DNA of 64,000 nucleotides from JACMQX01 sp040385105 (GTDB lineage Bacteria > Pseudomonadota > Gammaproteobacteria > Burkholderiales > Burkholderiaceae_C). The position numbers were made by a program, and so were the translations under genes. The notes under the pieces are model-generated. The model saw nothing but the letters and a program-made list of their open reading frames with translations. It ran no database searches and was not told where the DNA came from. Shown piece by piece: positions 44,021 to 54,000 of this stretch (positions are counted from its first letter, which is position 1; every line of letters begins with the position of its first letter). The DNA is taken from positions 1-64,000 of the forward strand of contig JAZKHY010000016.1 in the NCBI GenBank assembly GCA_040385105.1, written 5' to 3'.

Positions 44021-44718
44021 AACCTGTTTTGTTGTTGATCCCCGGCATGCTGAACACGGCCGCTGTTTGGAGCCGCGTCACGCCGTTGCTGGAGGGGCAG
44101 GCTGACATCCGCATCGCCAGCGTCGTCACGCAGGCCAGCATTGCCGACATGGCGCGCGACGCCTGGGCGCTGGTGGCTGATGTGCCCGCCGGCACGCCGC
44201 TGGTGGTCTGCGGCTTTTCCATGGGCGGCTACACCGCGCTGGAGATGCTCGCGCACCCACAGCGCGCGGTGGCCGCCCTCGGCCTGCTCGACACTTCCAG
44301 CCGGCCGGAAACGCCCGAGGGCATGGTCACGCGCGAGAAGACGATTGCCGCCATCGGCAAGGACTTCGACCGCTTTCTCGACGGCCTGCTCAAGTTCCTC
44401 ACCGCACCGGCCACGCATGACAAGCCCGAGCTGATGAAGGCCATGCGCGACATGATGGTGGAGGTCGGCCCCGAGGCGACCATCCGCCAGAACCGAGCCA
44501 TCATGGCGCGTGCCGACAGCCGCCCGCTGCTGCCTTCGCTCAAGCTGCCGGTGCTGGTGATGTGCGGCAGCGAAGACAAGGTCACGCCGCCGGAGCTTTC
44601 AACCGAGATGGCGCAGCTCATTCCCGGCGCGCGGCTGGAATGGATTGCCGGCGCCGGGCACATGGCGCCGCTGGAAGATCCGGCGCGTGTGGCCGGACTG
44701 ATCAAGACCCTGCTTTAA
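44017..44718 (+). CDS. Alpha/beta hydrolase 1
   Basis: 233 residues. Catalytic triad candidates are Ser68 (CGFSMGGYT), Asp187 (CGSEDKVTPP) and His215 (AGAGHMAPLE). The motif RPETPEG near the lid is shared with the hydrolase at 54001-54726, which marks the two as paralogues. Likely an esterase or thioesterase of the pathway; C-C hydrolase activity cannot be excluded. No signal peptide. It is coupled to the ligase upstream and followed by a Bug gene. Confidence 0.87.
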   Translation: MKPVLLLIPGMLNTAAVWSRVTPLLEGQADIRIASVVTQASIADMARDAWALVADVPAGTPLVVCGFSMGGYTALEMLAHPQRAVAALGLLDTSSRPETPEGMVTREKTIAAIGKDFDRFLDGLLKFLTAPATHDKPELMKAMRDMMVEVGPEATIRQNRAIMARADSRPLLPSLKLPVLVMCGSEDKVTPPELSTEMAQLIPGARLEWIAGAGHMAPLEDPARVAGLIKTLL

Positions 44719-44746
44719 GAAAACCAAACCGTTGAAGGAGACAGAC

Positions 44747-45754
44747 ATGACAAGCAACATCAACATCCAGCGCCGGCACGCCCTCAGTGCCATCGGCGCC
44801 GCTTCGCTGGCGCTGGCCGTTCCGGCCGTTCGCGCCCAGGCGCCCGCAGCGTACCCGGACAAGCCGGTGCGCATCGTCGTGCCGTTTGCACCCGGCAACA
44901 CGCTGGATGCCGCGCTGCGCCAGGTGGCCGAGGTGTTCAAGGTCAACACCGGCCAGCAGCTGCTGGTGGACAACAAGCCCGGCGGCTCCGGCATCATCGC
45001 CGCGCAGACGGTGATGGCCGCGCCGCCTGACGGCTACACGCTGCTGCTGTCCAACACCAGCATGCTGACGATCAACCCGCACACCTTCAGCCGGCTGCCG
45101 TATGACGCGGAAAAGAGCTTCAAGCCGGTGACCAACTTCCTCGGCTCTGCGATGGTGATGGCGGTGAACGCCGCCAGTGTGCCCGCCAACAACGTCAAGG
45201 AGTTCGTCGAATGGGCCAAGGCCAACAAGGGCAAGGTGTCGTATGCATCGTTCACCGCCGGCAACAGCTCGCATTTTGCCGGTGTCATCCTGAACCAGCG
45301 CGCCGGCATCGACATGACGCATGTGCCCTTCAACGGTACACCGCCCGCCGTGACCAACCTGGTCGGCGGCCAGGTGAATGCGGCCTTCCTGCCGCTGCTG
45401 GCCGTCAAGCCGCATGTGGAGTCCGGCAAGGTCAAGGTGCTGGCCGTGACCAGCCCGACCCGCTCGGCCCTGATGCCCAATGTGGCGACCTTCCGCGAGC
45501 AGGGCTATCCTGACCTTGACATCTACATTTGGGCCGGCGTGAGCGCCCCGGCCGGCACACCCGATGCCATCGTCGCCCGCGTCAACGCCGAATTCGGCAA
45601 GGCACTGCGTTCGCAGGAGATCAAGGACAAGTGGAAGGTCATGGACTTTGAAACGCTGCCGTCCACGCCGGAGGAGTATGCGAAGTTTGCGGCGGCGGAT
45701 TCGAAGCGGTGGGCTGAGGCGGTGAAGATTTCCGGCTTCAAGGCGAGTGAGTAA
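44747..45754 (+). CDS. Bug-family substrate-binding protein, island subtype 2
   Basis: 335 residues. The signal peptide starts NIQRRHALSAIGAASLALAV and also carries twin arginines. The ligand loop is VVPFAPGNTLDAALRQV and the C-terminus KISGFKASE, as in the two other island Bug proteins. Further motifs: LVDNKPGGSGIIAAQ, DGYTLLLSN, THVPFNGTPPAVTNLVGGQV. AAGGAG lies 6 bases before the ATG at 44747. It is the last gene of operon A. Confidence 0.92.
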   Translation: MTSNINIQRRHALSAIGAASLALAVPAVRAQAPAAYPDKPVRIVVPFAPGNTLDAALRQVAEVFKVNTGQQLLVDNKPGGSGIIAAQTVMAAPPDGYTLLLSNTSMLTINPHTFSRLPYDAEKSFKPVTNFLGSAMVMAVNAASVPANNVKEFVEWAKANKGKVSYASFTAGNSSHFAGVILNQRAGIDMTHVPFNGTPPAVTNLVGGQVNAAFLPLLAVKPHVESGKVKVLAVTSPTRSALMPNVATFREQGYPDLDIYIWAGVSAPAGTPDAIVARVNAEFGKALRSQEIKDKWKVMDFETLPSTPEEYAKFAAADSKRWAEAVKISGFKASE

Positions 45755-45824
45755 ACGGCGCGCCTTGATTGAGTGAGCCGCTGTCGCGGCTGGAGTTTTG
45801 GGGCTTCGTGCCTGCGTTGCTGCG

Positions 45825-45929
45825 GGATCAGGAGGGCAGGGCGCTCTGCTCCGCGACTGTCCTCCGGCCGGCCTAGGGCCGGGCCTCCTCCTTTATGTCG
45901 CTACGCAGAGCGCCCTACCCTCCTGATCC
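45825..45929. repeat. Inner hairpin 1 with 25-bp arms
   Basis: Arms 45825-45849 and 45905-45929 match at 24 of 25 positions (for example GGATCAGGAGGG and GGGCGCTCTGC). The 55-base loop contains a further GGCCGGCC-type hairpin around 45866-45886. Confidence 0.85.
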
Positions 45930-46046
45930 GGTGGCGCTATCTCGCGCCCGAGGGGCCTCTCAGCGTGAAACATTGCCTTTGTGAGTCGCCGGAGCGCCGA
46001 GTCGGGCGTGAGGCATGGCGGCGTCACCGGAGAGCCGGGCCGAGCG

Positions 46047-46121
46047 TGGGGTCAGATCACAATTCAGGACAGTAATCTGAACGGAGCGCGCGGCGTCGAA
46101 CGAAATTGTGCTCTGACCCCA
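46047..46121. repeat. Inner hairpin 2, GGGGTCAGA-type repeat
   Basis: TGGGGTCAGATCACAATT (46047-46064) pairs with the complement of 46104-46121 at 17 of 18 positions. TGGGGTCAGAGCACAATT-type ends are, as far as I recall, a recurring intergenic repeat in betaproteobacteria, sometimes linked with REP-associated tyrosine transposases. None is encoded here. A decayed relative is at 30440-30474. Confidence 0.75.
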
Positions 46122-46216
46122 GGCGCCCACGCCTCGAAGCTGTCGCTGATACGAAGCAACGCAGGCACGACACCACAAAGCCCCTGCCGCGACAGCGGCT
46201 CACTTGATGAAGCGCG

Positions 46217-47389
46217 TCACTGCATAGGCTTCGTCAACGGCGTCCAGGCCCCGCCCTTGATCTGGTCCACTTCCACATACTCCGGGTCCAGGTGGTTGCC
46301 CTTGAAGTTCTGCTTGGCATAGAAGAGCGGGCCTTCAAAGCTGTTGGCCTGCAGGTACTTCACCACCTTGTCCGCCGTAACATCGCGCCCTGCGGCCTGG
46401 ACAGACTTCACAAACATGTCGGTGTACGAATACGCCAGCAATGCGTTCTCGTCCGGGTCGCTGTTGAACTTGCGCTTGTAGGCCGCAAACCAGGTCTTCA
46501 CCGGTGCCGGTGCGTTGTCGTTGGTGTAGAGCTTCCAGGTACCCACGCCATACAGGCCTTCCACCGTGTCCTTGCCCAGCGCGGCGACGATGCCGGTGCG
46601 GCCCGGGTTGGCGGTCAGCACCTTGACGTTGGTCCAGCCCAGCTTCTTCACCTCGGCCATGATGCCCACCGTCTCGCGGGTGATGGTGGCGATGACGATC
46701 AGGTCCACATCGGCTGCCTTCATGCGCGCCACCTGTGACGAGAAGTCGATGTCGCCGGCCTTGTAGCCGGCTTCGGCCGCATAGCTCATGCCCTTGGCGG
46801 CCAGCGCCTTCTTCACGCCTTCACCCACCAGCGTGCCCAGCGGGCCTTCCTGGTAGATGTAGCCGACTTTCTTTGCGCCCTGGTTCTCCAGCATCCATTT
46901 GACGCCGGTGTTCATGATGGTGTCGTAGTTGGGCGTGACGGTGAACAGCAGCGGGCTGTCGGCCGCGCTCTTGCGGATGATGGACGACGCGCCCCAGGGC
47001 GCGAAGTAGATCACGCCTGCATCCACTGCGCGCTTGGCCACGGCCGCATTGGTGCCCGAGCCGAACGGGTTGATGATGGCAAAGACATCGTCCTGGCGCA
47101 CCAGCTTGTCGGTGGCGCGCACCGCCATCTGCGGCTGGCTGCCGTTGTCTTCCACCACCAGCCGGAACTTGCGGCCGTTCACGCCGGCGCCTTCGTTGGC
47201 TTCGTCCAGCCGCATCTGCATGCCGTTGCGGATGTTGGGCATGCCGGCGGCCACCGGGCCCGACAGGTCCAGGTGGGTGCCCAGCACGATCTCCCTGTCG
47301 GTCACGCCGCCGGCCAGCGCGGCGGCGGTGCCGGCGGCCATCAGTGCCATCAATCCCGCCTGCACCGTGTGTTTGAGTCCCTTGAACAT
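46217..47389 (-). CDS. ABC transporter periplasmic substrate-binding protein (HAAT family), operon B
   Basis: 390 residues with signal peptide HTVQAGLMALMAAGTAAALA. The mature part begins GGVTDREIVLGTHLDLSGPV, a standard LivJ-type start, and has VEDNGSQPQMAVRATDKLV, FAIINPFGSGTNAAVAKRAV and NYDTIMNTGVKWMLENQGAK. It is of a different subtype from the binding protein at 9727-11058. AGGAG precedes the start at 47389. It is the last gene of operon B and should set the specificity of its LivHMGF transporter. Confidence 0.92.
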   Translation of the reverse strand: MFKGLKHTVQAGLMALMAAGTAAALAGGVTDREIVLGTHLDLSGPVAAGMPNIRNGMQMRLDEANEGAGVNGRKFRLVVEDNGSQPQMAVRATDKLVRQDDVFAIINPFGSGTNAAVAKRAVDAGVIYFAPWGASSIIRKSAADSPLLFTVTPNYDTIMNTGVKWMLENQGAKKVGYIYQEGPLGTLVGEGVKKALAAKGMSYAAEAGYKAGDIDFSSQVARMKAADVDLIVIATITRETVGIMAEVKKLGWTNVKVLTANPGRTGIVAALGKDTVEGLYGVGTWKLYTNDNAPAPVKTWFAAYKRKFNSDPDENALLAYSYTDMFVKSVQAAGRDVTADKVVKYLQANSFEGPLFYAKQNFKGNHLDPEYVEVDQIKGGAWTPLTKPMQ

Positions 47390-47427
47390 CGCTGTCTCCT
47401 TCTTCATTGGTAAGAAAAACAAAAACC

Positions 47428-49250
47428 TCAAACGCCGTACATGGCGTCAATCACCCCGGCGTACTTGCTGGCCACCACCTTGCGCTTGAGCTTCATCGTG
47501 GGTGTCAGCTCATCGTCCTCGGCGGTCAGCAGCTGCGGGATGATGCGGAACGCCTTGACCTGCTCTACCCGCGCCAGCTTCGCATTCACCGCATCCAGCT
47601 CCGACTGCACCAGGGCCACCACCTGCGGCGCGCGGGTCATGCTGGCAAAGTCGGTGTAGGGCACCTGCCTGTCCTGCGCGAACCGCGCCACGTTGTCCTG
47701 GTCGAGCATGACCAGGCAGGTCAGGTAGTGCCGCCCTTCGCCGACGACCACCGCGTCCGAAATGTAGGGGCTGAACTTGATCAGGTTCTCGATGTTGCTG
47801 GGTGTGATGTTCTTGCCGCCGGAGGTAATGATGATGTCCTTGAGCCTGTCCCTGATACGGAGATAACCCTCGGAATCGATCTCGCCGCAGTCGCCGGTGT
47901 GCAGCCAGCCGTCAGCGTCGATGGTCTCGCGGGTCTTGTCCGGCAGCTGCCAGTAGCCGGCGAAGACGTTGGGACCGCGCACCAGAACTTCGTCCTCCGC
48001 GCCCAGGCGGATTTCCGTGTCCCTGGCGGCCACCCCGGCATAGCCGATGCGCACCCGGTCCACCGGCGTTGCGGTGCAGAAGCCGCAGGTCTCGGTCATG
48101 CCGAAGGCCTCCAGCAGGTCAATGCCGATGGCCATGTACCAGCGCAGCAGGTCGGGCGGCACCGGCGCGGCGCCGGTCAGCGCCGTCTTCAGGTTCTGCA
48201 GGCCGAGCGCGCTGCGCAGGTTGGACAGCGCCACGGCCTGGAGCAGCTGGTAGCGCCTGGCGCGCCAGCCGGTGACCGGTGCGCCGTCCAGCCGCGCCTG
48301 GGCCAGCGCCGCGCCTTCGGCCAGCAGGCCCGCATAGATGCGTCTGGCCGGGGACACCGCATCCTGCATCGCCAGCGTCACCTGCGAATACAGCTTCTCC
48401 CAGAACCGCGGCGGGCCGAACAGCACATGCGGCGCGACCTCGCGCACATCGTTGAACACCGTGCCCGCGTTTTCCGGGAAGTGCACCACCTGGCCCATGG
48501 CCAGCGGGTTGAAGACGGTGCCCATGCGCTCGGCAATGTGGCACAGCGGCAGGAAGGACAGCGCGCGGTCCTGCTCCGCCAGCCGCAGGTACTGCGGCGC
48601 ACTGGCAATCTGGAATACCAGGTTGCGGTTGGAGATCATCGCGCCCTTGGGCGCGCCGGTGGTGCCGGATGTGTAGACGAGGAAGGCGATGTCGTCCGGC
48701 TGTGAAGCATCTATCGCCTGCTCGAAGCGCGCGGACTGGGTTTGCGCCAGCTCGTGACCGTGCGCCACAAAGCCGGCAAAGTCAGTGGCCATGGCATCGT
48801 CCAGGCCGCGCAGGCCGCGCATGTGGGTGATGACCGCACGTTGCAGCGTGGGGCAGGCGGCGCGCACTGCGCAGACCTTGTCGTACTGCTCCTGGTTCTC
48901 GACGAACACCACGCGCACCTTCGCGTCATTCAGGATGTGCAGCACCTGCTCGGGCGACGAGGTCGGGTAGATGCCGGTGCTCAGCAGGCCCATGCACTGC
49001 GCACCCATGTCGGCATACAGCCACTCGGGGCGGTTCTCCGACAGGATGGCGATGCTGTCGCCGCGCGCCAGGCCCAGGTCCGCCAGCGCCAGGCCGACGG
49101 CGCGCGCCTCGCTGTAGTACTGTGCCCAGGTGGTGGAGGCCCACAGGCCTTTCTTCTTGTGGCGCAGGGCAGGGCGCGTGGCCCACTCCACGCAACGCGC
49201 GCGGAACAGGCGCTGCGGCGTGTCGTAGCCAAAGGCGGTGCCAGCAGTAT

Positions 49251-49260
<10 letters not shown>
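47428..49260 (-). CDS. Long-chain-type AMP-dependent acyl-CoA synthetase, operon B
   Basis: 610 residues. Motifs: LVYTSGTTGAPKGAMISNRN, SFLPLCHIAERMGTVFNPLA, EAFGMTETCGFC, DGWLHTGDCGEIDSEGYLRI, DRLKDIIITSGGKNITPSNI, LTPTMKLKRKVVASKYAGVI. It parallels the synthetase at 13984-15930, which also shares an operon with a Liv transporter. Two start codons are possible: ATG at 49260 (with GGAAGAGG 8 bases upstream, preferred) or ATG at 49254. Either overlaps the livF stop. Confidence 0.9.
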
Positions 49261-50050
<790 letters not shown>

Positions 50051-50054
<4 letters not shown>

Positions 50055-50842
50055 GCTGCGGCGCCTCCATGGGCGGTGCCGAGGTAGGCGGCAATGACGG
50101 CCGGGTCGGCCTGCACTTGCTGCGGCGTGCCCAGCGCCAGCACCTGGCCCATGTTCATGCACAGCACGCGGTCGGCTGCGCGCGACACCAGCGACATGTC
50201 GTGCTCGACCATGATGACGGTGATGCCCAGATCGTTCTGGATGTCGTCGATCCAGAACGCCAGGTCGCGCGTTTCCTCCGGGTTCAGGCCCGAGGCCGGC
50301 TCGTCCAGCAGCAGCAGCCGGGGCTGCGTCGCCAGCGCACGCGCCAGCTCCACCACCTTGCGCACGCCATAAGGCAGGCCGGCCACGGGGCTGTTGCGGT
50401 GCGGCATCAAGTCCAGCAGCTCGATCACGTCTTCTACCCGCGCGCGCGACTCCTCCTCGGCCGCGCGCACGGCCGGCGTCCACAGCCACTGCGCCGCGAA
50501 GCCGCCGTGGCTGAAGCGGTGGCGGCCCAGCAGCAGGTTGTCCAGCACGGTGCCGCCTTCGAACAGCTCGATGTTCTGGAACGTGCGCGCAATCCCGCTG
50601 TGCACGACCTTGTGGCGCGGCAGCGCGGTGATGTCCTTGCCCTCGAACACCACGCTTCCCGCCGTCGGGTCGAACACCCGGGTGATCACATTGAGCATGG
50701 ACGTCTTGCCGGCGCCGTTGGGCCCGATGATGGCGAACACCTCGCCCTGCTCCACGCTGAAGCTGGCATCGGCAATGGCCTGCACACCGCCAAAGCGCAG
50801 CGACACGTCCTGGACGCTCAGGGCGGTGTTGATGGCGCTCAT
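50051..50842 (-). CDS. livG: ABC transporter ATPase LivG, operon B
   Basis: 263 residues. Walker A GPNGAGKTSMLNVITRVF, signature region GLPYGVRKVVELARALATQP, Walker B LLLLDEPASGLNPEE, H-loop VIMVEHDMSLVSRAADRVLC and the LivG tail QVQADPAVIAAYLGTAHG. It overlaps livM and livF by 4 bases on each side, so the permease and ATPases are translated together. Confidence 0.93.
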
Positions 50843-51915
50843 TTGTAGCGCTCCGACTTCATGTAGGTCTTGCCGCGCAGGAACATGTCGCGCCGGTACA
50901 GCGGGAAGGTCTGCAGGAACGCCTTGAACTTGATCCAGCGGCCGTTCAGGCCCTTGGGCTCGAACAGCACGAACAGCGCCAGCACCAGGCCGAATACAAA
51001 GATTTCCAGCCCGAACTGCTTGGCCACCTGCGCCGGCAGCAGCGGCTTGATGCGCGAGATGAAGGCCGGCAGCATGCTGATCAGGAATGCGCCAAGGATG
51101 GCGCCACGCAGCGAGCCCAGCCCGCCGATGGTGACCATCAGCACCAGCTCCAGTGACAGGATCAGGCCGAAGCCGTCTGGCGTGAGGAAACGCACATGGT
51201 GCGCCAGCAAAGCGCCGGCGAGACCCGTCACCATGGCCGAGATCACGAAGGCCAGCACCTTGTAGCCGCCGACCCAGATGCCCAGGCTGTAGGCTGCGGC
51301 CTCGGAGTCACGCACGCCGCGGAAGGCGCGGCCGGTCTGCCCGCGCATCAGGTTGACCAGGCCCAGCAGCACCGTGATCAGCAGCGCCAGGCACAGGTAA
51401 TAGAACGGCTGCAGGCCCGAGAGTTCCTTGCCCAGCACCACGGGGTTGTTGACCGACAGCCCGTTGAAGCCGCCGGTGACGCTCTTCCAGTGGCCGATGG
51501 TGTGCTCGGTAAGGATGGCGAAGGCGAGCGTCACCATGGCCAGGTACAGGCCCGAGACGCGGATGGCGGGCAGGCCGATGATGCAGCCCACTGCGCCGGT
51601 GAATGCGGCCGCCAGCGCCATCGACGGAAGCAGCGGCATGCCCTTGCTGAGCATCCAGGTGTGTGCATAGGCCCCGATCGCGAGAAACGCCGAGTGCCCC
51701 AGCGACACCTGGCCGGTGTAGCCCACCAGCACCATCAGCCCGAGGCTGGCGATGCACATGATGAACAGCCAGGCCATCTCGCCCACATAGAACTTCGGCA
51801 GCAGCCACGGCGCGGCCAGCAGCGCGAGCAGCAGCAGCGCATAGGCGATGCGGCCCGGAGGGTAGCGCAGCAGCGCATGGCTGTCGCGGTAGCTGGTGTC
51901 GTACGGAAAGCGCAT
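50839..51915 (-). CDS. livM: ABC transporter permease LivM, operon B
   Basis: 358 residues with about ten membrane helices. LivM signature: GLMVLVGYTGQVSLGHSAFL and AIGAYAHTWML. Also GLPAIRVSGLYLAMVTLAFA and MVTIGGLGSLRGAILGAFLI. The start MRFPYDTSYRDSHALLRYPP at 51915 is selected because the frame upstream lies inside livH. It forms the channel with LivH. Confidence 0.92.
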   Translation of the reverse strand: MRFPYDTSYRDSHALLRYPPGRIAYALLLLALLAAPWLLPKFYVGEMAWLFIMCIASLGLMVLVGYTGQVSLGHSAFLAIGAYAHTWMLSKGMPLLPSMALAAAFTGAVGCIIGLPAIRVSGLYLAMVTLAFAILTEHTIGHWKSVTGGFNGLSVNNPVVLGKELSGLQPFYYLCLALLITVLLGLVNLMRGQTGRAFRGVRDSEAAAYSLGIWVGGYKVLAFVISAMVTGLAGALLAHHVRFLTPDGFGLILSLELVLMVTIGGLGSLRGAILGAFLISMLPAFISRIKPLLPAQVAKQFGLEIFVFGLVLALFVLFEPKGLNGRWIKFKAFLQTFPLYRRDMFLRGKTYMKSERYK

Positions 51916-51929
51916 GGGCGTTGCCGGCT

Positions 51930-52817
51930 TCAGACGCGCCGGCCGTGGGCCTCGCCCAGCAGCCCGCGTGGCCACAGGATGAGCACACCGATCAGCACCA
52001 GGTAGGCCATCGCATCCTTGAAGCCGTCGGGCAGGTACACGCCGGCAAACTGCTCGATCACGCCCAGCAGCAGCCCGCCGACAATGGCGCCCGGCACGCT
52101 GCCGAAGCCGCCCAGCACCACGGCGGCCAGCGCCTTGAGCACGACGATCCACAGGCCGATGTCCACCAGCGCGGTCGGTGCCAGCAGCAGCCCGCACACG
52201 GCAGCGATGCCGCCGGACAGCGCCCACACCAGCGACGTGACGCGTTTCACGCGGATGCCGCTGAGGTAGGCCGCCAGCTGGTTCTGCGACGCCGCCTGGA
52301 TGGCGACGCCCAGCGCGGTTTTCCGGAGGAACCAGAACAGCGCCAGCGTGATGATGAGCGCGGCGGCCACGATGACCAGGCTCAGGTCGCTCACCACCAG
52401 CGGGCCCAGCTGCGTCTTCTGCCCGGTCCACGGCGTGGGGTAGGTGCGCGACTCCGGGCCGAACGACATGCTGACCAGCCCGCGCACCATGAAGGCAATG
52501 GCGATGGTCAGCATCACGCCGGCGAACTGCGGCTGGCCGACGATCAGGCGCATCACGCGCGCGTCAAGGAACCAGCTGAAGGCGGCGGCGAAGAGCACGG
52601 TGGCAATGGCCGCCAGCCAGAACGGCCAGCCCAGGCCGACGATGAGGCCCCAGCCGACAAAGCTGGATGCCATCAGCACGTCGCCATGCGCGAAGTTGAG
52701 CACTTCGGTGGCCTTGTAGGTCAGCACGAGGCCGAGCGCCACCAGCGCATAGATGGAGCCGATGGCGATGCCGTTGAGCGCGAGCTGCAGGACCTGTGTC
52801 ACCTCAGGGTACTGCAT
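51930..52817 (-). CDS. livH: ABC transporter permease LivH, operon B
   Basis: 295 residues. LivH signature: QLALNGIAIGSIYALVALGL and YKATEVLNFAHGDVLMASS. The conserved loop is VVLGGFGSVPGAIVGGLLLG, ending LVLIGVLILWPRGLLGEAHG. The start at 52817 follows AAAGGAG by 8 bases; a longer frame to 52880 crosses the promoter. It is the first gene of operon B (livH-livM-livG-livF-synthetase-binding protein). Confidence 0.93.
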   Translation of the reverse strand: MQYPEVTQVLQLALNGIAIGSIYALVALGLVLTYKATEVLNFAHGDVLMASSFVGWGLIVGLGWPFWLAAIATVLFAAAFSWFLDARVMRLIVGQPQFAGVMLTIAIAFMVRGLVSMSFGPESRTYPTPWTGQKTQLGPLVVSDLSLVIVAAALIITLALFWFLRKTALGVAIQAASQNQLAAYLSGIRVKRVTSLVWALSGGIAAVCGLLLAPTALVDIGLWIVVLKALAAVVLGGFGSVPGAIVGGLLLGVIEQFAGVYLPDGFKDAMAYLVLIGVLILWPRGLLGEAHGRRV

Positions 52818-52831
52818 GCCCCCGGCTCCTT

Positions 52832-52880
52832 TCACTTTCTTAGTTGAACTTATCCTAAGACAAGGAAATACGCTTGGCAA
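52832..52880 (-). promoter_or_regulatory. Promoter B and predicted operator of the Liv/synthetase operon
   Basis: On the minus strand: -35 TTGCCA (52880-52875), 17 bases, -10 TAGGAT (52857-52852), then the block TAAGTTCA, AC, TAAGAAAGTGA from 52852 to 52832, which matches promoter A at 19 of 21 bases with identical placement. The ribosome-binding site AAGGAG follows directly, so the message leader is very short. Confidence 0.75.
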
Positions 52881-52910
52881 GCGGGTATGTGCGGGCGCCG
52901 ATGCTTGCCA

Positions 52911-53000
52911 ATTCGAGAATGCGCGGAACCGGCTTTGCCGGGCCGCTGCATTGCCCCCCAGTGGGGGGAGACGGCCCGAAGGGACGTTTCGGGGGGCGTC
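52911..53000. repeat. GC-rich intergenic palindromic repeat, copy 1
   Basis: GAATGCGCGGAACCGGCTTT, GCCGGGCCGCTGCATTGCCC and CCCAGTGGGGGGAG are followed by a final GGGGGGCGTC. The first about 55 bases are identical to the inverted copy at 61504-61417 apart from the extreme end. It ends exactly at the stop codon of the Bug gene (53001). Several hairpins are possible. Confidence 0.88.
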
Positions 53001-53984
53001 TTATTCAGCCGCCTTGAAGCCCGACAGCTTTACCGCCTCGGCCCAGCGCACCGAGTCCGCGCGCACGAAAGCGGTGAGTTCGTCCGGTGTGGTGGGCAGC
53101 GGCACGAAGTCCATCTGCTTGAAGCGCTCGCCGACCTCGGCGGACTTCAGCGCCTTGTTGAACTCGGCAGACAACCTGCTCACGATCGCGTCGGGCGTGC
53201 CGGCGGGCGCATAGAGCGCGGCCCAGATGTAGACCGTCAGGTCCGGGAAGCCCGACTCGGCAAAGGTCGGCACGTTCGGCGCGAGCGGCGAGCGCTTCTC
53301 GCCGGTGATGGCGAGTAGCTTGACCTTGCCGGCCTCCACATGCTGGCGCAGCGCCAGCAGCGGCAGGAAGGCCGCCTGCACCTGGCCGCCCAGCAGGTTG
53401 GTGGTGGCGGGGCCGGTGCCGTTGAAGGGCACGTGCAGCATGTCGATGCCGGCGCGCTTGTTCAGGATGACGCCCGAGAAATGCGAGGCATTGCCCGCCG
53501 TGTAGGAAGCAAACGAGACCTTGCCGGGGTTGGCCTTGGTCCAGGCGATGAAGGCCGGCAGGTTGTCTGCCGGCACCGACGGGTGCACCGCCAGCACCAT
53601 GGTGGCGCCGAGGAAGTTGCTCACCGGCTTGTAGCTCTTTTCGACGTCGTACGGCAGCTTGCTGAAGACATGCGGGTTGATGGTCATCAGGCCCGTGCCG
53701 CCGAGCAGCAGGGTGTAGCCGTCGGGCGCGGCCTGCGCCGCAGCCTGGGCCGCGATGAAGCCCGAGCCGCCCGGCTTGTTCTCGATGACGAGCTGCTGGC
53801 CGGTGCTCTCCTTGAACTTCTCGCCGGCCACCCGCAGTGCGGTGTCCAGCGTGTTGCCCGGCGCGAACGGCGTGATGACGCGCACCGGCTTGTCAGGAAA
53901 GGTCTGTGCCTGCACGGCGCACAACGCTGCGCCGCACAGGGTGGCGGCGAGCAGCCGCGCCAGGGTCTTGAGATGTGTCTTCAT
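53001..53984 (-). CDS. Bug-family substrate-binding protein, island subtype 3
   Basis: 327 residues with a Sec-type signal peptide (LARLLAATLCGAALCAVQAQ). Ligand loop VITPFAPGNTLDTALRVAGE, LVIENKPGGSGFIAAQ, LPYDVEKSYKPVSNFLGATM, and the island-type C-terminus KLSGFKAAE. It is closest to the Bug proteins at 39756-40751 and 44747-45754. It is the last gene of a three-gene operon after a ligase and a hydrolase, the same gene types that end operon A. Confidence 0.92.
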   Translation of the reverse strand: MKTHLKTLARLLAATLCGAALCAVQAQTFPDKPVRVITPFAPGNTLDTALRVAGEKFKESTGQQLVIENKPGGSGFIAAQAAAQAAPDGYTLLLGGTGLMTINPHVFSKLPYDVEKSYKPVSNFLGATMVLAVHPSVPADNLPAFIAWTKANPGKVSFASYTAGNASHFSGVILNKRAGIDMLHVPFNGTGPATTNLLGGQVQAAFLPLLALRQHVEAGKVKLLAITGEKRSPLAPNVPTFAESGFPDLTVYIWAALYAPAGTPDAIVSRLSAEFNKALKSAEVGERFKQMDFVPLPTTPDELTAFVRADSVRWAEAVKLSGFKAAE

Positions 53985-54000
53985 GGTTTGTCTCCTTCTT

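Larger units (their letters stand above)
45772..46204. repeat. Nested long inverted-repeat element between convergent operons
   Basis: The ends 45772-45821 and 46155-46204 are inverted copies: 44 of 50 bases match, including AGTGAGCCGCTGTCGCGGC and GTGCCTGCGTTGCT. Inside lie two more hairpins (45825-45929 and 46047-46121). No protein-coding gene is apparent. It fills almost all of the 462-base gap between the ends of operons A and B. It looks like a non-autonomous mobile or BIME/MITE-type unit, or a composite of several; no target duplication was established. Confidence 0.85.

Noticed and set aside
45755..46216. Small protein-coding gene in the gap
   Set aside because: Short open frames here are made by the nested palindromes; none has a convincing ribosome-binding site or family similarity.
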